Made by a program: the position numbers and the translations under genes. A stretch of DNA of 64,000 nt from Chelonoidis abingdonii (lineage: Eukaryota > Chordata > Testudines > Testudinidae). Every line of letters begins with the position of its first letter. The first letter of the stretch is position 1. Location: positions 41,696,149-41,760,148 of the forward strand of contig NC_133774.1 in assembly GCF_003597395.2 (NCBI RefSeq). The letters are read 5' to 3'. Positions 47,244-58,079 of this stretch are shown here, in pieces. The notes under the pieces are model-generated. The model worked only from the letters and a program-made list of their open reading frames with translations. It ran no database searches and was not told the DNA's origin.

Positions 47244-49270
47244 TACAGAAAAATAAGCTCTCAAGTATTATTGATTAGACCAGGACAGGGCCTGTTTGAA
47301 ATACAGTGTGCTGCTCATATTGTGGAAAGTTGTAAAATAAAATGTAAGGATTAATACAATATATTTAAGAGATTTTTCAGATTGGTCAAAGAATGAGTAG
47401 TTTGCTTTATTCCTCCCTCTGGCCAAAGAGGGTTGGACTCTGCTTCTTCATTAATGTCACCACCTGAGTTTGCTGGAGAGAGTCACCAAAGAATAATTCA
47501 AAGCACTCCTGGCCTAAGAGCAAAGAGGCCACAGTTAGCTTTTGAACTCCAGTATTTCACATGTAGTCAATGGATTGCCCAGTAGCTAGAACACTGGATC
47601 AGTCTTGTTTAAGAAGCTTTAAGGAAAAAAGGTGTATTTTTTACATTATACATGTCTAGGGATTTAGGGCTGAAGAAAGAAGAAATGAAGAATCAGTATT
47701 AGTTACGTATTATTTTAGAATGGTTGTAGAGAAATATGTGGTTGGAAATTTGAAATAGATTCACAAAAGTAACATAAAACTGATTATTAATCCTTATAAA
47801 TGAAAAATTGGTTGTGTTTTGAACAATATGTTATTACTCACTTGCCCTATCCTCAAACCAGAAGCAGGACTCCAGGAGATCATGTAGGTGCAGAACTCCC
47901 CTATGGAAAAGTCTTACAGATTTTAACATGGATGAAGTCCATGGGGTTCTCTAGAAACATAATAAGAGTTCTTTAGCAATTACTCCCTATAGAACATGCT
48001 ATAGAGTAATATCCTTCAATAGGATTATTTTAACCATCCCATCTAATTGTATAGAATTGGTATAATTTCTCTATTCAGTTCTACAGAGTGGTTCAAAAGA
48101 GGTATGAAAAAGTTGCTATTTTCTATTAAATTCTCTGTAGGACTTTATAAACAAAGGGCACATCCACCAATACACCCTGCAGAGTAGTGCAACTGAGCTG
48201 GGCGGGGGTGGAACATAGATGGGTGGAGGGAGTGGCAGGGCCTGGGACAGAGGATCTGCTATTGTGCAAATTCCCCTTCATGGGCAGGGTTTTCAGCCAC
48301 TCTGTGGCCTAGGATGCGGATTAAACCTACCCAGCTACTAAGGTCAGGTGCTGTGTTTAAAGGATGCCCTGATGAGCTTGATGCAAACAAAACAAATGTA
48401 GCTCCTGCTCTGTGGAAAAACCAGGCCCTATCTGACAAAATGGTGAAAGTGTTTTTAATTGACTTGGGTTCTGGGAAATCTCATTGATGCTTCCTTCTCA
48501 TTCATCTTATTCTCTTTCACTGCAACCAGTGGCCAGGGAGGCCAGTTGTGCTTTGGCTTAGCCTATTAGTGGAGCTATTTCTCAGAGTCAGCTATTGTCA
48601 GGCAAAAATGTGTAATGCAATATAAAGCATTTGAACTCGACTGCAAATCAATATCAGACGTTGACAGCTTTTTTGCTATTCAGTACTCACCGGGCAGCAG
48701 AGAGAATGATTTACATTACCAGCTTAAACATTTATGAAAAATAGATACAAGTAATAGAAGACAGACTGGTTATACACAAATCACAGTTTGATAGTTATGG
48801 GGACCTAATCCCAGGCTCCATGCTGCCACAGTAACTCATTCATTAAAAAAGCATTCCTGGATCCCTGGTGTACTTTTCAGGACGACGGGGTGGGGTTTTT
48901 TGTTGTTTTTTGTTTTCCCAAATGAGTGAGCACAGAAGGGAGCTTTTGCAGAATTTCTTTTAGGTTATGATTATTTTATCAAAAAGGACTTTGTCAAATT
49001 AATGCCTTTTTAAAAGGAAGAAATGCCAACTCATGCTAACATGCTATAAATGCTTGTGGACTTTGGGCCTACCCCATGTTCTTCACTTGGGCAAAACTCC
49101 CACTGGCTTCATTAATTTAAAAGTCTTTGAAACACTTTGCTTGAGTGAGGAGTCAAGCCCGGATAGATTGAATCTCATGTAAAACACATAAAATATGTGT
49201 GTTGCTTTTTTTGTTTGCTTCTAAGTATAACAGATTTGAAAAAAATTGAAATCAGGCTCAGTTACCATCT
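47244..49270. other. Anonymous AT-rich stretch
   Basis: No gene or clear repeat; 49080-49160 carries a faint old palindromic repeat (GGGCAAAACTCCCACTGGCT). Confidence 0.4.
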
Positions 49271-49274
49271 AATA

Positions 49275-49490
49275 ATGGATAATAGGGAAGCACTATGGTC
49301 TAATGGACAGTACATAGGAGTGAGAGACAGGGGAATCAGTTTTATTTCCATCTCCGGTGCTGATTTACTATGTGATCTTGTTTTCATGCCCCATTTTGCC
49401 TGTGTCAAATGGAGATAATATACTTGCCCATATTTGTAAAGCACTTTGAAATATATGAAAAGTACAGTATCAACGCTATGAATTCTTATG
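49275..49490 (+). repeat. MIR/CORE-SINE, nearly full length
   Basis: The head GCACTATGGTCTAATGGACA, a degenerate tRNA-like B box near 49335, the core TACTATGTGATCTTG, then CAAATGGAGATAATA and the tail GTAAAGCACTTTGAAATATA follow the MIR consensus order over about 215 bp. Confidence 0.8.
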
Positions 49491-50366
49491 TTTTGATTTG
49501 GTAAGGAATGCTTTGTGGCCCCACATTATGGATTTGCATGGCCCAATGAAAGTGGGGGAATAGTACCTCTCTATTAATGTGCTTGTAGGGGAAGGGTGCT
49601 AGTTGATGTGGTGGTGGGGGGACGTTCAGTGCTTGGGGAGGGGTAGGTGCTTGATTGCATAGCTATGTACTTATGAATGGCATGACGACTTATGTAATGG
49701 GGATGTGGTGGGGGATGATTCACAGTGTGGATTTATATAAGGAGGTGAATAAAGTATGGGTTGTTGTATTTAACTCTCTAGAGGAATAGTGTTTGCTTAC
49801 TAATTCCTAATTGTTCCTGCTCATTTGTTTAGCTTTATTATTTTGAATACTGATTGTGTGATGAGATATGGTAATAGCAATAAGCTTTCTTGAAGATATA
49901 AAGTTTTATTTGTAGACGTGTGTTAGAATAGTACAACGTCACCCATTGTCAGGCAAGCCAGCTGACATTAGAACCACCCAAACACCAGTTACAAGAGAAC
50001 ATGTCAAAAACAAACAAAATTGCATCAAAAAGTGAAAACGTGATAGAACCCCCCTACTGCTGCATGTCACATGGCCCATTTTCTCCTTTCCCTGTCTTAC
50101 ACACACTTGATGACTACCTCCAGGAGAGGGGGTCAAGATGGAGGGCTGCATGGGGTTTAGTTACCCTGCCTAGCTGTCCTTAGGACCCGATTGCATGAGC
50201 CACCCAGATGTGGAGTTTTCCAAGCTGTTTCTGGCCTACGGGTACATCACAGGGTCATCAGGCCATGATATGGCAGAGGCAGCAGGAGTTGGTACCCTAG
50301 CAGCTATGATTAAGATGAGATACTCAAACAGTTCTCTCTGCTGAGCTCTGTCCTCCTCCCTCAGCC
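49491..50366. other. Anonymous stretch
   Basis: G-rich at 49550-49750. Open frames at 49939-50183 lie on both strands and are unsupported. Confidence 0.4.
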
Positions 50367-50374
50367 GCTATTCC

Positions 50375-50585
50375 CAGGGCCGGCTTTAGGGCAATTCCCC
50401 CAATTCCCAGGAATCGGGCCCTGCTCCTAAAAGGGCCCCGCAGTGTCCAGAAGAGGGGCCCCGCACCCTCTACCAAAGTGCCACTGGAAACAGTGGCAAC
50501 CGATTGAGCTGCCGCCGAATCGCCACTGCTGTCTTCGGCAGCAGCTCTTTCAAATCAGGCCCTGCACGTCCTAAAGCTGGCCCTG
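50375..50585. mobile_element. 211-bp hAT-type MITE
   Basis: Inverted ends CAGGGCCGGCTTTAGG and CCTAAAGCTGGCCCTG differ at one position. Flanks GCTATTCC (50367-50374) and GCTGTTCC (50586-50593) match at 7 of 8. The left terminus is related to those at 3665 and 11698. Confidence 0.87.
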
Positions 50586-50593
50586 GCTGTTCC

Positions 50594-51919
50594 TGTTCTA
50601 GGAGCTGCACAGCAAGTGCCTGCTCCTGCACTGAAACCCTGTCCTCAAGCTGTGCAATGAACCTGAGCCTTTCTTCCTGCCTCTTGGATGTTTCTTCTCC
50701 AGTCTTAAGGCCCTCTGCTTCTGGTACTGGACCTGCTTGTTGGCCCTCTCAAAAACTTCACCATAAGTTCCTCACGGAAACGCGTCCTCTTGGAATGGTC
50801 CATGAAGGTACATTGGGCCAAGCTTGTGCTGCACTGAGGTTGAGCTGTGAAGGTAAAGCAGCCAATAGAGGTCGAGGGGCATGCAACAGGACAAGAAACA
50901 GATAGCTCAGTGGAGAAGCACAGAAATAATTCTCGTGGAATTTCAAGGGCATAAAATGTTACATTTCAAAAAATGAACTGCAATATATTGTGAAAGGGAT
51001 ACTTCAGTCCACAGAATCACCCTGGACTCAGCCAGGTTAATCACAATTAAAGTAGTGCAAAGATCATAGTGTGTTAAAAATTCCAAGCTGCTTCTGTTTT
51101 ATAAGAATTGCAAAACTTTTTGGGGGTGGGGTGGATGTGGTCAGTGGCCTTGCTGCAAAAGCATGTTCTGTCAGTTCAGGTCTTTCACATTTTGGAGGAA
51201 ATAACTGGCAAAGGGAGATGTTATTCCAAGCTGCTGGTGGGGAAAAAACTGAAGCACATGCAGCCAAAGTGTTTAAAAGTATAGTGACTTAACAGCACAT
51301 CTATGAGTGGAGTGGTATAGCCTCAGGGTACTGGGTTGCATAGTCCACCACTATTAAAATAAACAGGTATCCTGTGGTGCTGTTTTCCAAGGAGGTATGT
51401 CTGAGGGTCTGACTATGCCTTCTGAGCTGAGCTCAAAAAGTGTGCTTACTCACGAGAGGGGAGCCAAGGGATCTTTCTCTGTTGGCCTACGGGCTATCAG
51501 CTGACATTCTGGTCATGAAGCACAAAAATTCAGAAAGTCTTTATAGACTCTAGGCCAAAAAAACTGGGCTAGAATTTGAGCTAGCATCTTCTTTCTCCGA
51601 AGGTGCCCCATGAAGGGTGTGATATGGGTCAATGTCATAACTTCCTGCTAATGAGGTCTGGGCCACAGAAGCTAGTTTCAGACTTCGTCAGTCTGATGGT
51701 CGTTCTCAAGGCATTATAAGCAGTTGCCCTGAATTTCAAAGTGTGGGAACAGTTCAGTTTGATGAGGTTGGATAGTTTCCACGTTTACCACCACCACTTG
51801 GGTGTATGCTTGGCTCAGTGTATCATCCACTCATTGTTCTCAACGATGATGGAGAACTGGGTTAGGATCTCTGACTCAGGTAAGGGAAGGACCTCTGGTA
51901 CTTGGATGTCCTGTCTCCA
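50594..51919. other. Anonymous stretch, may include gypsy sequence at its right end
   Basis: 51400-51919 adjoins the minus-strand gypsy protease relic and may be its decayed continuation into pol, but I see no RT motif. The rest is unrecognised. Confidence 0.35.
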
Positions 51920-52468
51920 TTAATGATGATCTCCCTCATAGCTGCAAGGTTTGCTGGTTCCGGTGGAACTGAGGATAGTGGTAGGAAGGCCATGGTGGCT
52001 GGAAAGGGTCCTGAAGTCTCCTTTAATAACTCCCTCAAATAATTGCAATCTCAATTGATAATAATGGAATAGGTGATAGTTGGGTAGTCCAATCATCAGG
52101 GACTTCATATGTTCACCCACAGTTAGCATCATTTGAATGCAGGGATAAGATTTCACATCCTCATGCACACATGGTAACAGGATGGTGCTTTGGGGCAACT
52201 CAGAGTTTGGGACCACAGGGCTCCACACCAGGGTCTGAGCACACCCATGAGCCCTTCCACTTCTGTTCCATTCCTCTTGATGGGAACGGTCAGCTTTGCA
52301 GCTTTTCCTTGTCAAGCTTGGAACCCCAGGTCCAGATTTTCCCCAGGCTACACTGCATATAGGGGAAATCTTGGGACCAGTGCCCAGGACAACCATATGC
52401 AAAATACACATCTTGGTCCTAGCTTCTGTGACTAGACCCTCCTGTGGGTACTGGGGAGGCTTCCTCAA
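51920..52468 (-). pseudogene. Ty3/gypsy gag-C to protease region relic
   Basis: The 182-codon minus-strand frame contains CVHEDVKSYPCIQMMLTVGE followed by HMKSLMIGLPNYH. This resembles the N-terminal half of vertebrate gypsy aspartic protease regions, which have a Cys-His-Gly-Asp plus 'V.V...VGLL..LPYPVILG' layout. The catalytic Asp-Ser/Thr-Gly is not evident. It lies downstream of the gag relic on the same strand, separated from it only by the solo LTR at 52510-53480. Confidence 0.5.
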
Positions 52469-52509
52469 TGTGGGATCCCCCTAATTCAGGAATCAGCAAT
52501 ATTTCCTTC

Positions 52510-53480
52510 TGTCATAGCTTCCTACTCAGATTTGAACCTTAGCGTTCATAACCTGAGAAGCTAGCATGAACCCCTCTAAGCTTAATTACCAGCTTAGATC
52601 TGATATCGCTGCCACCAGCCAAGAATTTCCAGTGTCTTGGCTCACTCTGGTCTCCCCAAAACCTTCCCTGGGGGACCCCAAGACTCAGAGGCTCTGAGTC
52701 TTACAACAAAGGGAAATAAACCATTCCCCCCACCTCTCTCCCACCCAGAATTTCCTCTCTGGGCTAACCTGAGAGTTACTGATGCAACCTCTTTACATCA
52801 CAATACCAAGAAGCATGTCTCCTCTCTTCCACAAAGAGACAAACCCCAAAGACAAGGAAACAGAAAAGATTCTCTCTCTCTTCCCCCGTAGCTTCTTCCC
52901 GCCCTGGGACACTAGGAGAGTTAAACACAGAGAGCAGTTTCCCCCTCCCCCCTGTCTTTCCTTTCTCCTTAACCAGAGAAAAAAAAAAATCAACAGGTCT
53001 TAAAAAGCAAAACTTTTAATAAAAAAAGAAAGAAAGAATAGAATAACAGTTCTCTGTAATCTAGATGGTAAGATACAGGGTTTTCAACTTATAGAAAATG
53101 AATAAACAATAGAAAAGGGATAAACAGCCTTATCCAAAAACAATACAATTTAAAGTACTTATAGCCAAATACACATAAAGACTCCACCAGCCAGATACAC
53201 AGATGTAAATACAGCAAAACAATTTAAAAGACTATACTTTTGCTAACTTTGTACTTACAACTGGGAAACAGAAGATTAGAAGGACTGGAAATAGATCCTC
53301 TCATAGCTGAGAGAGCACAGAACAGACAAAGACCCAAGACCAAGAAACACCCACAAATTCCCTCCCTTAAGCTTTGAAAAATCCGGTTTCCTGATTGGTC
53401 CTCTTGTCAGGTGTTTGGTTCCCTTTGTTAACCCTTTACAGGTAAAAGAAACGTTAACCCTTAGCTATCTATTTATGACA
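52510..53480 (-). mobile_element. Solo LTR (971 bp), endogenous-retrovirus-like, inside a gypsy relic
   Basis: On plus it runs TGTCATAGCTTCCTAC ... CTATTTATGACA, i.e. TG...CA ends. It is bounded by an exact 5-bp duplication CCTTC at 52505-52509 and 53481-53485. Orientation is minus, judged by homology of its minus-strand 5' end (TGTCATAAATAGATAG) with the plus-strand LTR at 13796. A TTTTATTAAAAGTTTTGC-type block near 53015 on the minus strand may hold the polyadenylation signal. No internal genes remain. Confidence 0.87.
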
Positions 53481-53485
53481 CCTTC

Positions 53486-54156
53486 TTAAACTCCAGTGGA
53501 TTGGCAATCTCTCAAACTGGGCCATGGGTCAATAACTCTGGACATTTGGTCCAGGGTATCTATGGTCCCCTCAATCTCCAGGGCTGAGTCTGGGTGAGGG
53601 GAGAGTGGGTTGAAGCCCCTCAAGATGTCTGCTTCCATGGCCCTCTTTATTATTTGGTGTCATGTGGCCTTTAGCCCCAGTGGGTCTCTGGTAGGGCATC
53701 ATCATGGGGGTCTTGGCCACCAGATAATTTTCCATGAGACAAATGGCATCAGTTGTTTCAGGATGGTGCCATAATACAGTCTCTCCCTCCCCCCCAACCC
53801 CGGAGCAGTTTGTGCAACCTCAGTTAGGTATGGGGCCAGCAAAATGGCCCATTGGTCTAGGGGCCATCAGGCTACTTTGGCCACTCACGTAACAATCCCA
53901 AGGAAGGCCTTAGGATTGTCATCAAGCCCCATCTTGGTAAGCTTTACAGGGGTGGGGACCACTGCTGGGACAAGTCTCACTGGCTCTGCTGTGGCAGATG
54001 GCTGTAGTATCATAACCACCTGCTGCTGTGGTTGTTGCTGTTGGGCTCTGGATCACAGATCAACTGCTGCTGCTGGTTGGCCATTTGTTGGAAGAGTTGT
54101 TGATGATGTTGTGCATTCTATTCAGCTATCCATTTTAACAGCTGATCCATCTCCAT
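53486..54156 (-). pseudogene. Ty3/gypsy gag relic
   Basis: From an ATG at 54156 the minus strand reads MEMDQLLKWIAEQNAQHHQQ and a Gln-rich stretch. After a frame change it reads KLTKMGLDDNPKAFLG (about 53950-53903) and WPLDQWAILLAPYLTEVAQ (about 53868-53810). This order, a coiled Gln-rich N-terminus, 'LTKMGPDDDPEAFL' and then 'WP.DQWA..LAPYLTG.AQ', is that of capsid-type gag in vertebrate gypsy elements. Stops and frameshifts show it is dead. The ERV-like solo LTR at 52510-53480 lies just downstream of the capsid segment. Confidence 0.75.
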
Positions 54157-54450
54157 TAAGCTGTTGGAAGACGGTGTTTGCTTAAGGTTCCCACTCTCCC
54201 CTCCTGACTCCCTTATGCAGAGATTAGGGCATCTGCCTCTGTCCACTCTTTTTTGGGTAGGGTGCTTGGAGGTCAAGGCAACTTAGTGGTTAGCATACCT
54301 GATTTCCAGCCCCTTGCTTCTCTGACTGGGTGGCAGAGGTGCCTGGTTCCTGACTTTAGGCTTGGAATCTTCTGGCCTCTACCCAGATCTGGGCCTCAGC
54401 CCTTACGGGATGTGGTAGGAGGACCTGGGTGCTCCCTCTCCACTGAGACC
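54157..54450 (-). other. Gypsy 5' leader between LTR and gag
   Basis: Non-coding sequence between the 223-bp LTR and the gag ATG on the minus strand, in the position expected of an untranslated leader. The bases next to the LTR (minus GGTCTCAGTGGAG) do not start with the common TGG primer-site form, so a primer-binding site cannot be assigned. Confidence 0.45.
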
Positions 54451-54673
54451 TGTAATGATCTTAGGGTTCATTAAGTAACAAACCAGTGAATGAGAAAATA
54501 ATACAATTTTAATGAAACAAACTGGAGAGCATCGCTAGTGAACTGCTGCACACAGCCATGCAGGGTTCCCAAGTCCCACCTTCAGGGCACATTTCCAAAT
54601 TCCTATGTTCATAATACTGTCCCTTATGAGGGAGCATCTGGAAATTATGATCTTCTACAAACATTTCTCTACA
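54451..54673 (-). mobile_element. 223-bp gypsy LTR between pol and gag relics
   Basis: The minus strand runs TGTAGAGAAATGTTTG ... AAGATCATTACA, giving TG...CA ends. It is preceded on the minus strand by a polypurine tract (54674-54688, AGGAGGGAAGA) that follows the integrase region, and followed by the leader and gag of a same-strand gypsy relic. It therefore acts as the 3' LTR of one unit and, by position, the 5' LTR of the next. Confidence 0.72.
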
Positions 54674-54688
54674 TCTTCCCTCCTAAAG
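54674..54688 (-). other. Polypurine tract of the gypsy pol relic
   Basis: The minus strand reads CTTTAGGAGGGAAGA immediately before the LTR start TGTAGAG. A purine run in this position primes plus-strand DNA synthesis in LTR retroelements. Confidence 0.65.
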
Positions 54689-56476
54689 AAAAACAAATGA
54701 ACTCTTATATGCACATATTAAAACAGCTAACAACTATCTAATAATGCATGCATTAAATTCTTAATACATTTCCACAAACCCATTGTCAACTACCTAGAGA
54801 GGAGAGGTTACCAGCATATCACTCTCCAATGAATCTTTACCACTCACTTTCCTCAAATAGCCCATCTCCAGGCCAGTTAGCAAGTCTCTCTGAGTCTTTC
54901 AGGACATTTAATCTCCCGCTGTGATCTTCTCAGTATCAGCCTCTCATTAGAGTCTGAGTTGTTCTCTTGTTCTTTGACAGTTACTTCTTTGTGGATTGAT
55001 GATAAAGTATCAGTCAGATGGGAAATGCCAGAGTCCACATCTACTGTCAATGTGCTGGAACTTTCTGGGATTACTCATAGATCCCTTTGATTACATCGAA
55101 ATGTGTCTCCCTGGTCTGTCTGGACTACGTAAGACTTTGGATGCAGCTGTTCTTTAATGGTACCCCTTTGACCTCAAGTATCAAAGGTGTGATTCCTCAG
55201 TCACGCTCCATCACCTGGGTTAAGAGATGGGAGATCACAGGCCCTTTGTCAAAATAATATTTCTGCTTCCACTTCTGATTTTCTTTTATCATCTGTATGG
55301 TTTCATTGTTATGCGTTTTCAGCAAATTATCAGTAATGGATATAGAAATAGAAAACAGATGTGATCCTTTTTCCCATTAATAACTGAGCTAGAGAAAATC
55401 CATTCTCCAAGGGTGCACTTTGGTAAACCAGTAACACTTTATACAAATCATCCCCATTGTCAAAAGTTTTTTTCATAATGTTTTTCACTGTTTGCAGAGA
55501 CCTTTCCACGCGTCCATTTGATTGTGGTTATTTGGATTTGATGTTTTGTCATGAAAATCCCAATCTGTGGCAAATCTATGAAATCTGCACTGGAAAATTG
55601 TGGCCCATTATTGCTAAAGACTTTACCTGGAATTCCATGTCTGGTGAAGATTCCCTTCATGCCTGCTATCACAGACTTACTATCAGTACTGTGTAGTGTG
55701 AAAATTTCTGGATACAGAGAATAATAATTTTCAACTATTAAATCATCCATTGATTTCCAGATAAATAAGTCAGTGCCTACCTTCTCATAAGGCCTTTGTG
55801 GGACTTGATGAGATCTCAGTGGCTCTGTTTGTTGGCATGGCTTGTATTTCAAGCATGAAAAGCAGTTTCCTACCACATTAGCAATGTGATGATTGATCCA
55901 CGGACAATACAGCACCTCTCGTGCTTGTCGTTTGCACGTCTCAATTCCTAAATGACCCTCATGGATCTTCAGCGGCATTTCTTTTTGGAGGCTCATTGGA
56001 AGTACTACCTTACTGCCCTTGAAAATCACCCCATCACCGTAAGTTCATGCCTGCAGTTCTAATAGGCTCTTATACTTGGACAGCAGCTACTTACTTCTTC
56101 AGACTACCCTTTAATTTATCATTTCTTTAAGGATTCCCAATGATTCGTCTTCCTCCATTTCCTCTCTTATTTGTTGCAGTTAGCTATGGGAATTTACTTT
56201 ACAATCAGATCTACATAGGCTTGCATCTCTGTATGTAAAGTCATCTCTGATTTTGTGGGAGCCACTGCTCTGGAAAGTGCATCTTCAGTGAACATGAATT
56301 TATCAGGCACATAGGTCACAACCAAATCATATTTTTGCACTTTATCATCATTCTTCAAATCCTTAAGGTACAATCATTTAGTGGTTTGCTAAATAACGCT
56401 TTCAGGGGCTTGTAGTCCATTTCAACTTCCACTGTCTGTCCATAAATATACTGATTGAATCTCTCAGAGGCAAACA

Positions 56477-56682
56477 GCAGAGAATCCTNNNNNNNNNNNN
56501 NNNNNNNNNNNNNNNNNNNNNNNNNNNNNNNNNNNNNNNNNNNNNNNNNNNNNNNNNNNNNNNNNNNNAGTGGGTATTCACCCACGAAAGCTCACGCTCC
56601 AAAACCTCTGTTAGTCTATAAGGTGCCACAGGATTCTCTGCTGCTTTCACAGATCCAGACTAACACGGCTACCCTTCTGATA
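56477..56682. mobile_element. Penelope-like inverted-pair copy inside gypsy RNase H, containing the gap
   Basis: The left arm begins GCAGAGAATCCT in minus orientation and runs into N. The right arm from 56569 is plus orientation (AGTGGGTATTCACCCACG, then GAAAGCTC, through TAACACGGCTACCCTTCTGA). A 13-bp duplication TCAGAGGCAAACA flanks it at 56464-56476 and 56683-56695 and restores the RNase H frame when removed. The total of 206 bp equals the 17927-18132 copy. Confidence 0.85.
56489..56568. other. Assembly gap (80 N)
   Basis: The only run of N in the window. It falls within the left arm of a PLE palindrome. The missing arm predicted from the 63512-63597 copy is about 74 bp to GATGCAT plus a few bases, in good agreement with 80. 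Confidence 0.98.
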
Positions 56683-57079
56683 TCAGAGGCAAACAATATT
56701 CCTAAAAGCTTCTTTTCAGTCTGTGCGTATCTGGTTTCTGCCTCAGTCAGTCAGTGATTTGGAGGCATATGCCACTGGTTGCCAACAATCTTCATGTTTC
56801 TCTGAAACCACTGCACCTAACCCAGACTGTGAAACATCTGCTGAGATTTTAATAGGGCTTTCTGGTATATAGAACTTCAACAATGATTCTTCTATCAGTT
56901 GTTGTTTTAAACCTTCCCATGATTCCTCTTGTTCTGCACCCCAATACCATTCATTTTTATTCTCTGGGAGTTTTCTCAAAGCTACTGCTTTGGTAGATTA
57001 GGTAGGAATTTTTTCAAGATAATTCCCAGGACATTCCCAGGAACCATTGGACATCTTTCTTTGGCTGAGGATGTAGCAT

Positions 57080-57655
57080 CATTTCAAGACCTAACCCCTG
57101 GCCCTGTAGGAAGCAACAGAGGCAGAGTCCTCCTGGCAGTGAGCCTAAGTCTGCTGCTCTGGGCTACTTCTTACCTATGTTCTTTCAGTTTGGGGCACAG
57201 GCCCTATAGTCCAAACAGTCTTTAGTGTCTCGCCTGGAGTAGCACCCTCTTGTGAACCTTTTGCAGCATCCTCCCATGGCCTCAGGGTCCCTAGACAGGG
57301 GTGGATGTAAGGTTGGATGGGCCTAGCCCCACAGTGTCCTTAAGGTCGAATAGTAAAATTCACTCACTGCTGGTTGTTTCCCAGTCTCCTCAACCATCTC
57401 TCTTGGTCAGAAACTTGGTGCTGCTCTCCCAGAGGTTGTCCCAGTTGTCAGACTTGTCATGAAGCTCCCCTCGTGTAGAAAGGCAGAACAACCTTCTGCT
57501 TCTTTGCCAGTCAGCCCTGAACTGAGGCAGATTTTCTCCCTTTCTTCCCCCCATCAAAGCCTAGCATTCGCTTTAGGTGTAGTGGGGTGGGACTAGCTGG
57601 GCCTAGAGGGTCTCTTTAACCCCTTTTCTGCTGGTGTTAGGTTTCTATATCACAA
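57080..57655. other. Anonymous stretch, possibly LTR-derived
   Basis: GC-moderate, with GGGCACAGGCCCTATAGTCC and GCCTGGAGTAGCACCCTCTT segments reminiscent of LTR sequence, but there are no ends or duplication to support a call. Confidence 0.3.
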
Positions 57656-57659
57656 GTGC

Positions 57660-58075
57660 CTTATAGTGATAGATTCAAATACCTCAATCTATTTAGCTTA
57701 AGAGGAGGTTGAGAGGTGACTTGATTACTGACTATAAGTACCTACATGAGGAACAAATATTTAATAAAGGACTCTTCATATAGCAGAAAAATATATAACA
57801 TAATCCAATGGCTGGAAGTAGAAGCTAGACAAATTCAGTCTGGGTATAAGGCACAAATTTGTAAGGGCAAGGGTAATTAAACACTGGAACAGTTTACCAA
57901 GGACCATGGTGGATTCTTCATCACTGGCAATTTTTAAATCAAGATTGGATGTTTTTCTAAAAGCTATTCTCTAGGAATTATTTTGGGGAAGTTCTATGGC
58001 CTGTGTCATGCAGTAGGTCAGCCTAGATGATTACAATGGTCTCTTCTGGCATTGAAATCTGTTAATCTAATGAGG
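57660..58075 (+). mobile_element. CR1 LINE 3' end
   Basis: Aligns with 30575-30985: AGGTTGAGAGGTGACTTGAT, ACACTGGAACAGTTTACCAA, GATGTTTTTCTAAAAGCT, and an ending TTGAAATCTGTTAATCTAAT. No open frame. It belongs to the same subfamily as the 30185 copy. Confidence 0.85.
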
Positions 58076-58079
58076 CTCT

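Larger units (their letters stand above)
55080..57075 (-). pseudogene. Ty3/gypsy pol relic: end of RT, RNase H, integrase
   Basis: Reading the minus strand downward: the RT C-terminus (HPQPKKDVQWFLGM, about 57066-57030); a connecting segment and RNase H at 56979-56743 (ISADVSQSGLGAVVSEK, then WQPVAYASKSLTD, with the first catalytic Asp present); the RNase H continuation after the PLE insertion (FASERFNQYIYGQTVEVEMD, KPLKALF); and integrase at 56029-55460. The integrase has the zinc-binding H23/H26 and C56/C59 and a core VGTDLF. The second catalytic Asp is Asn here (FSNNGPQF) and the catalytic Glu region is scrambled. Integrase C-terminal sequence (PLENGFSLAQLLMGK) continues to about 55080. 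It is interrupted by the 56477-56682 insertion and the gap. RT catalytic sequence is absent and the element is inactive. Confidence 0.85.

Noticed and set aside
49550..49760. G-rich tract considered as a CpG island promoter
   Set aside because: CpG is scarce and no exon or splice signal is seen nearby.
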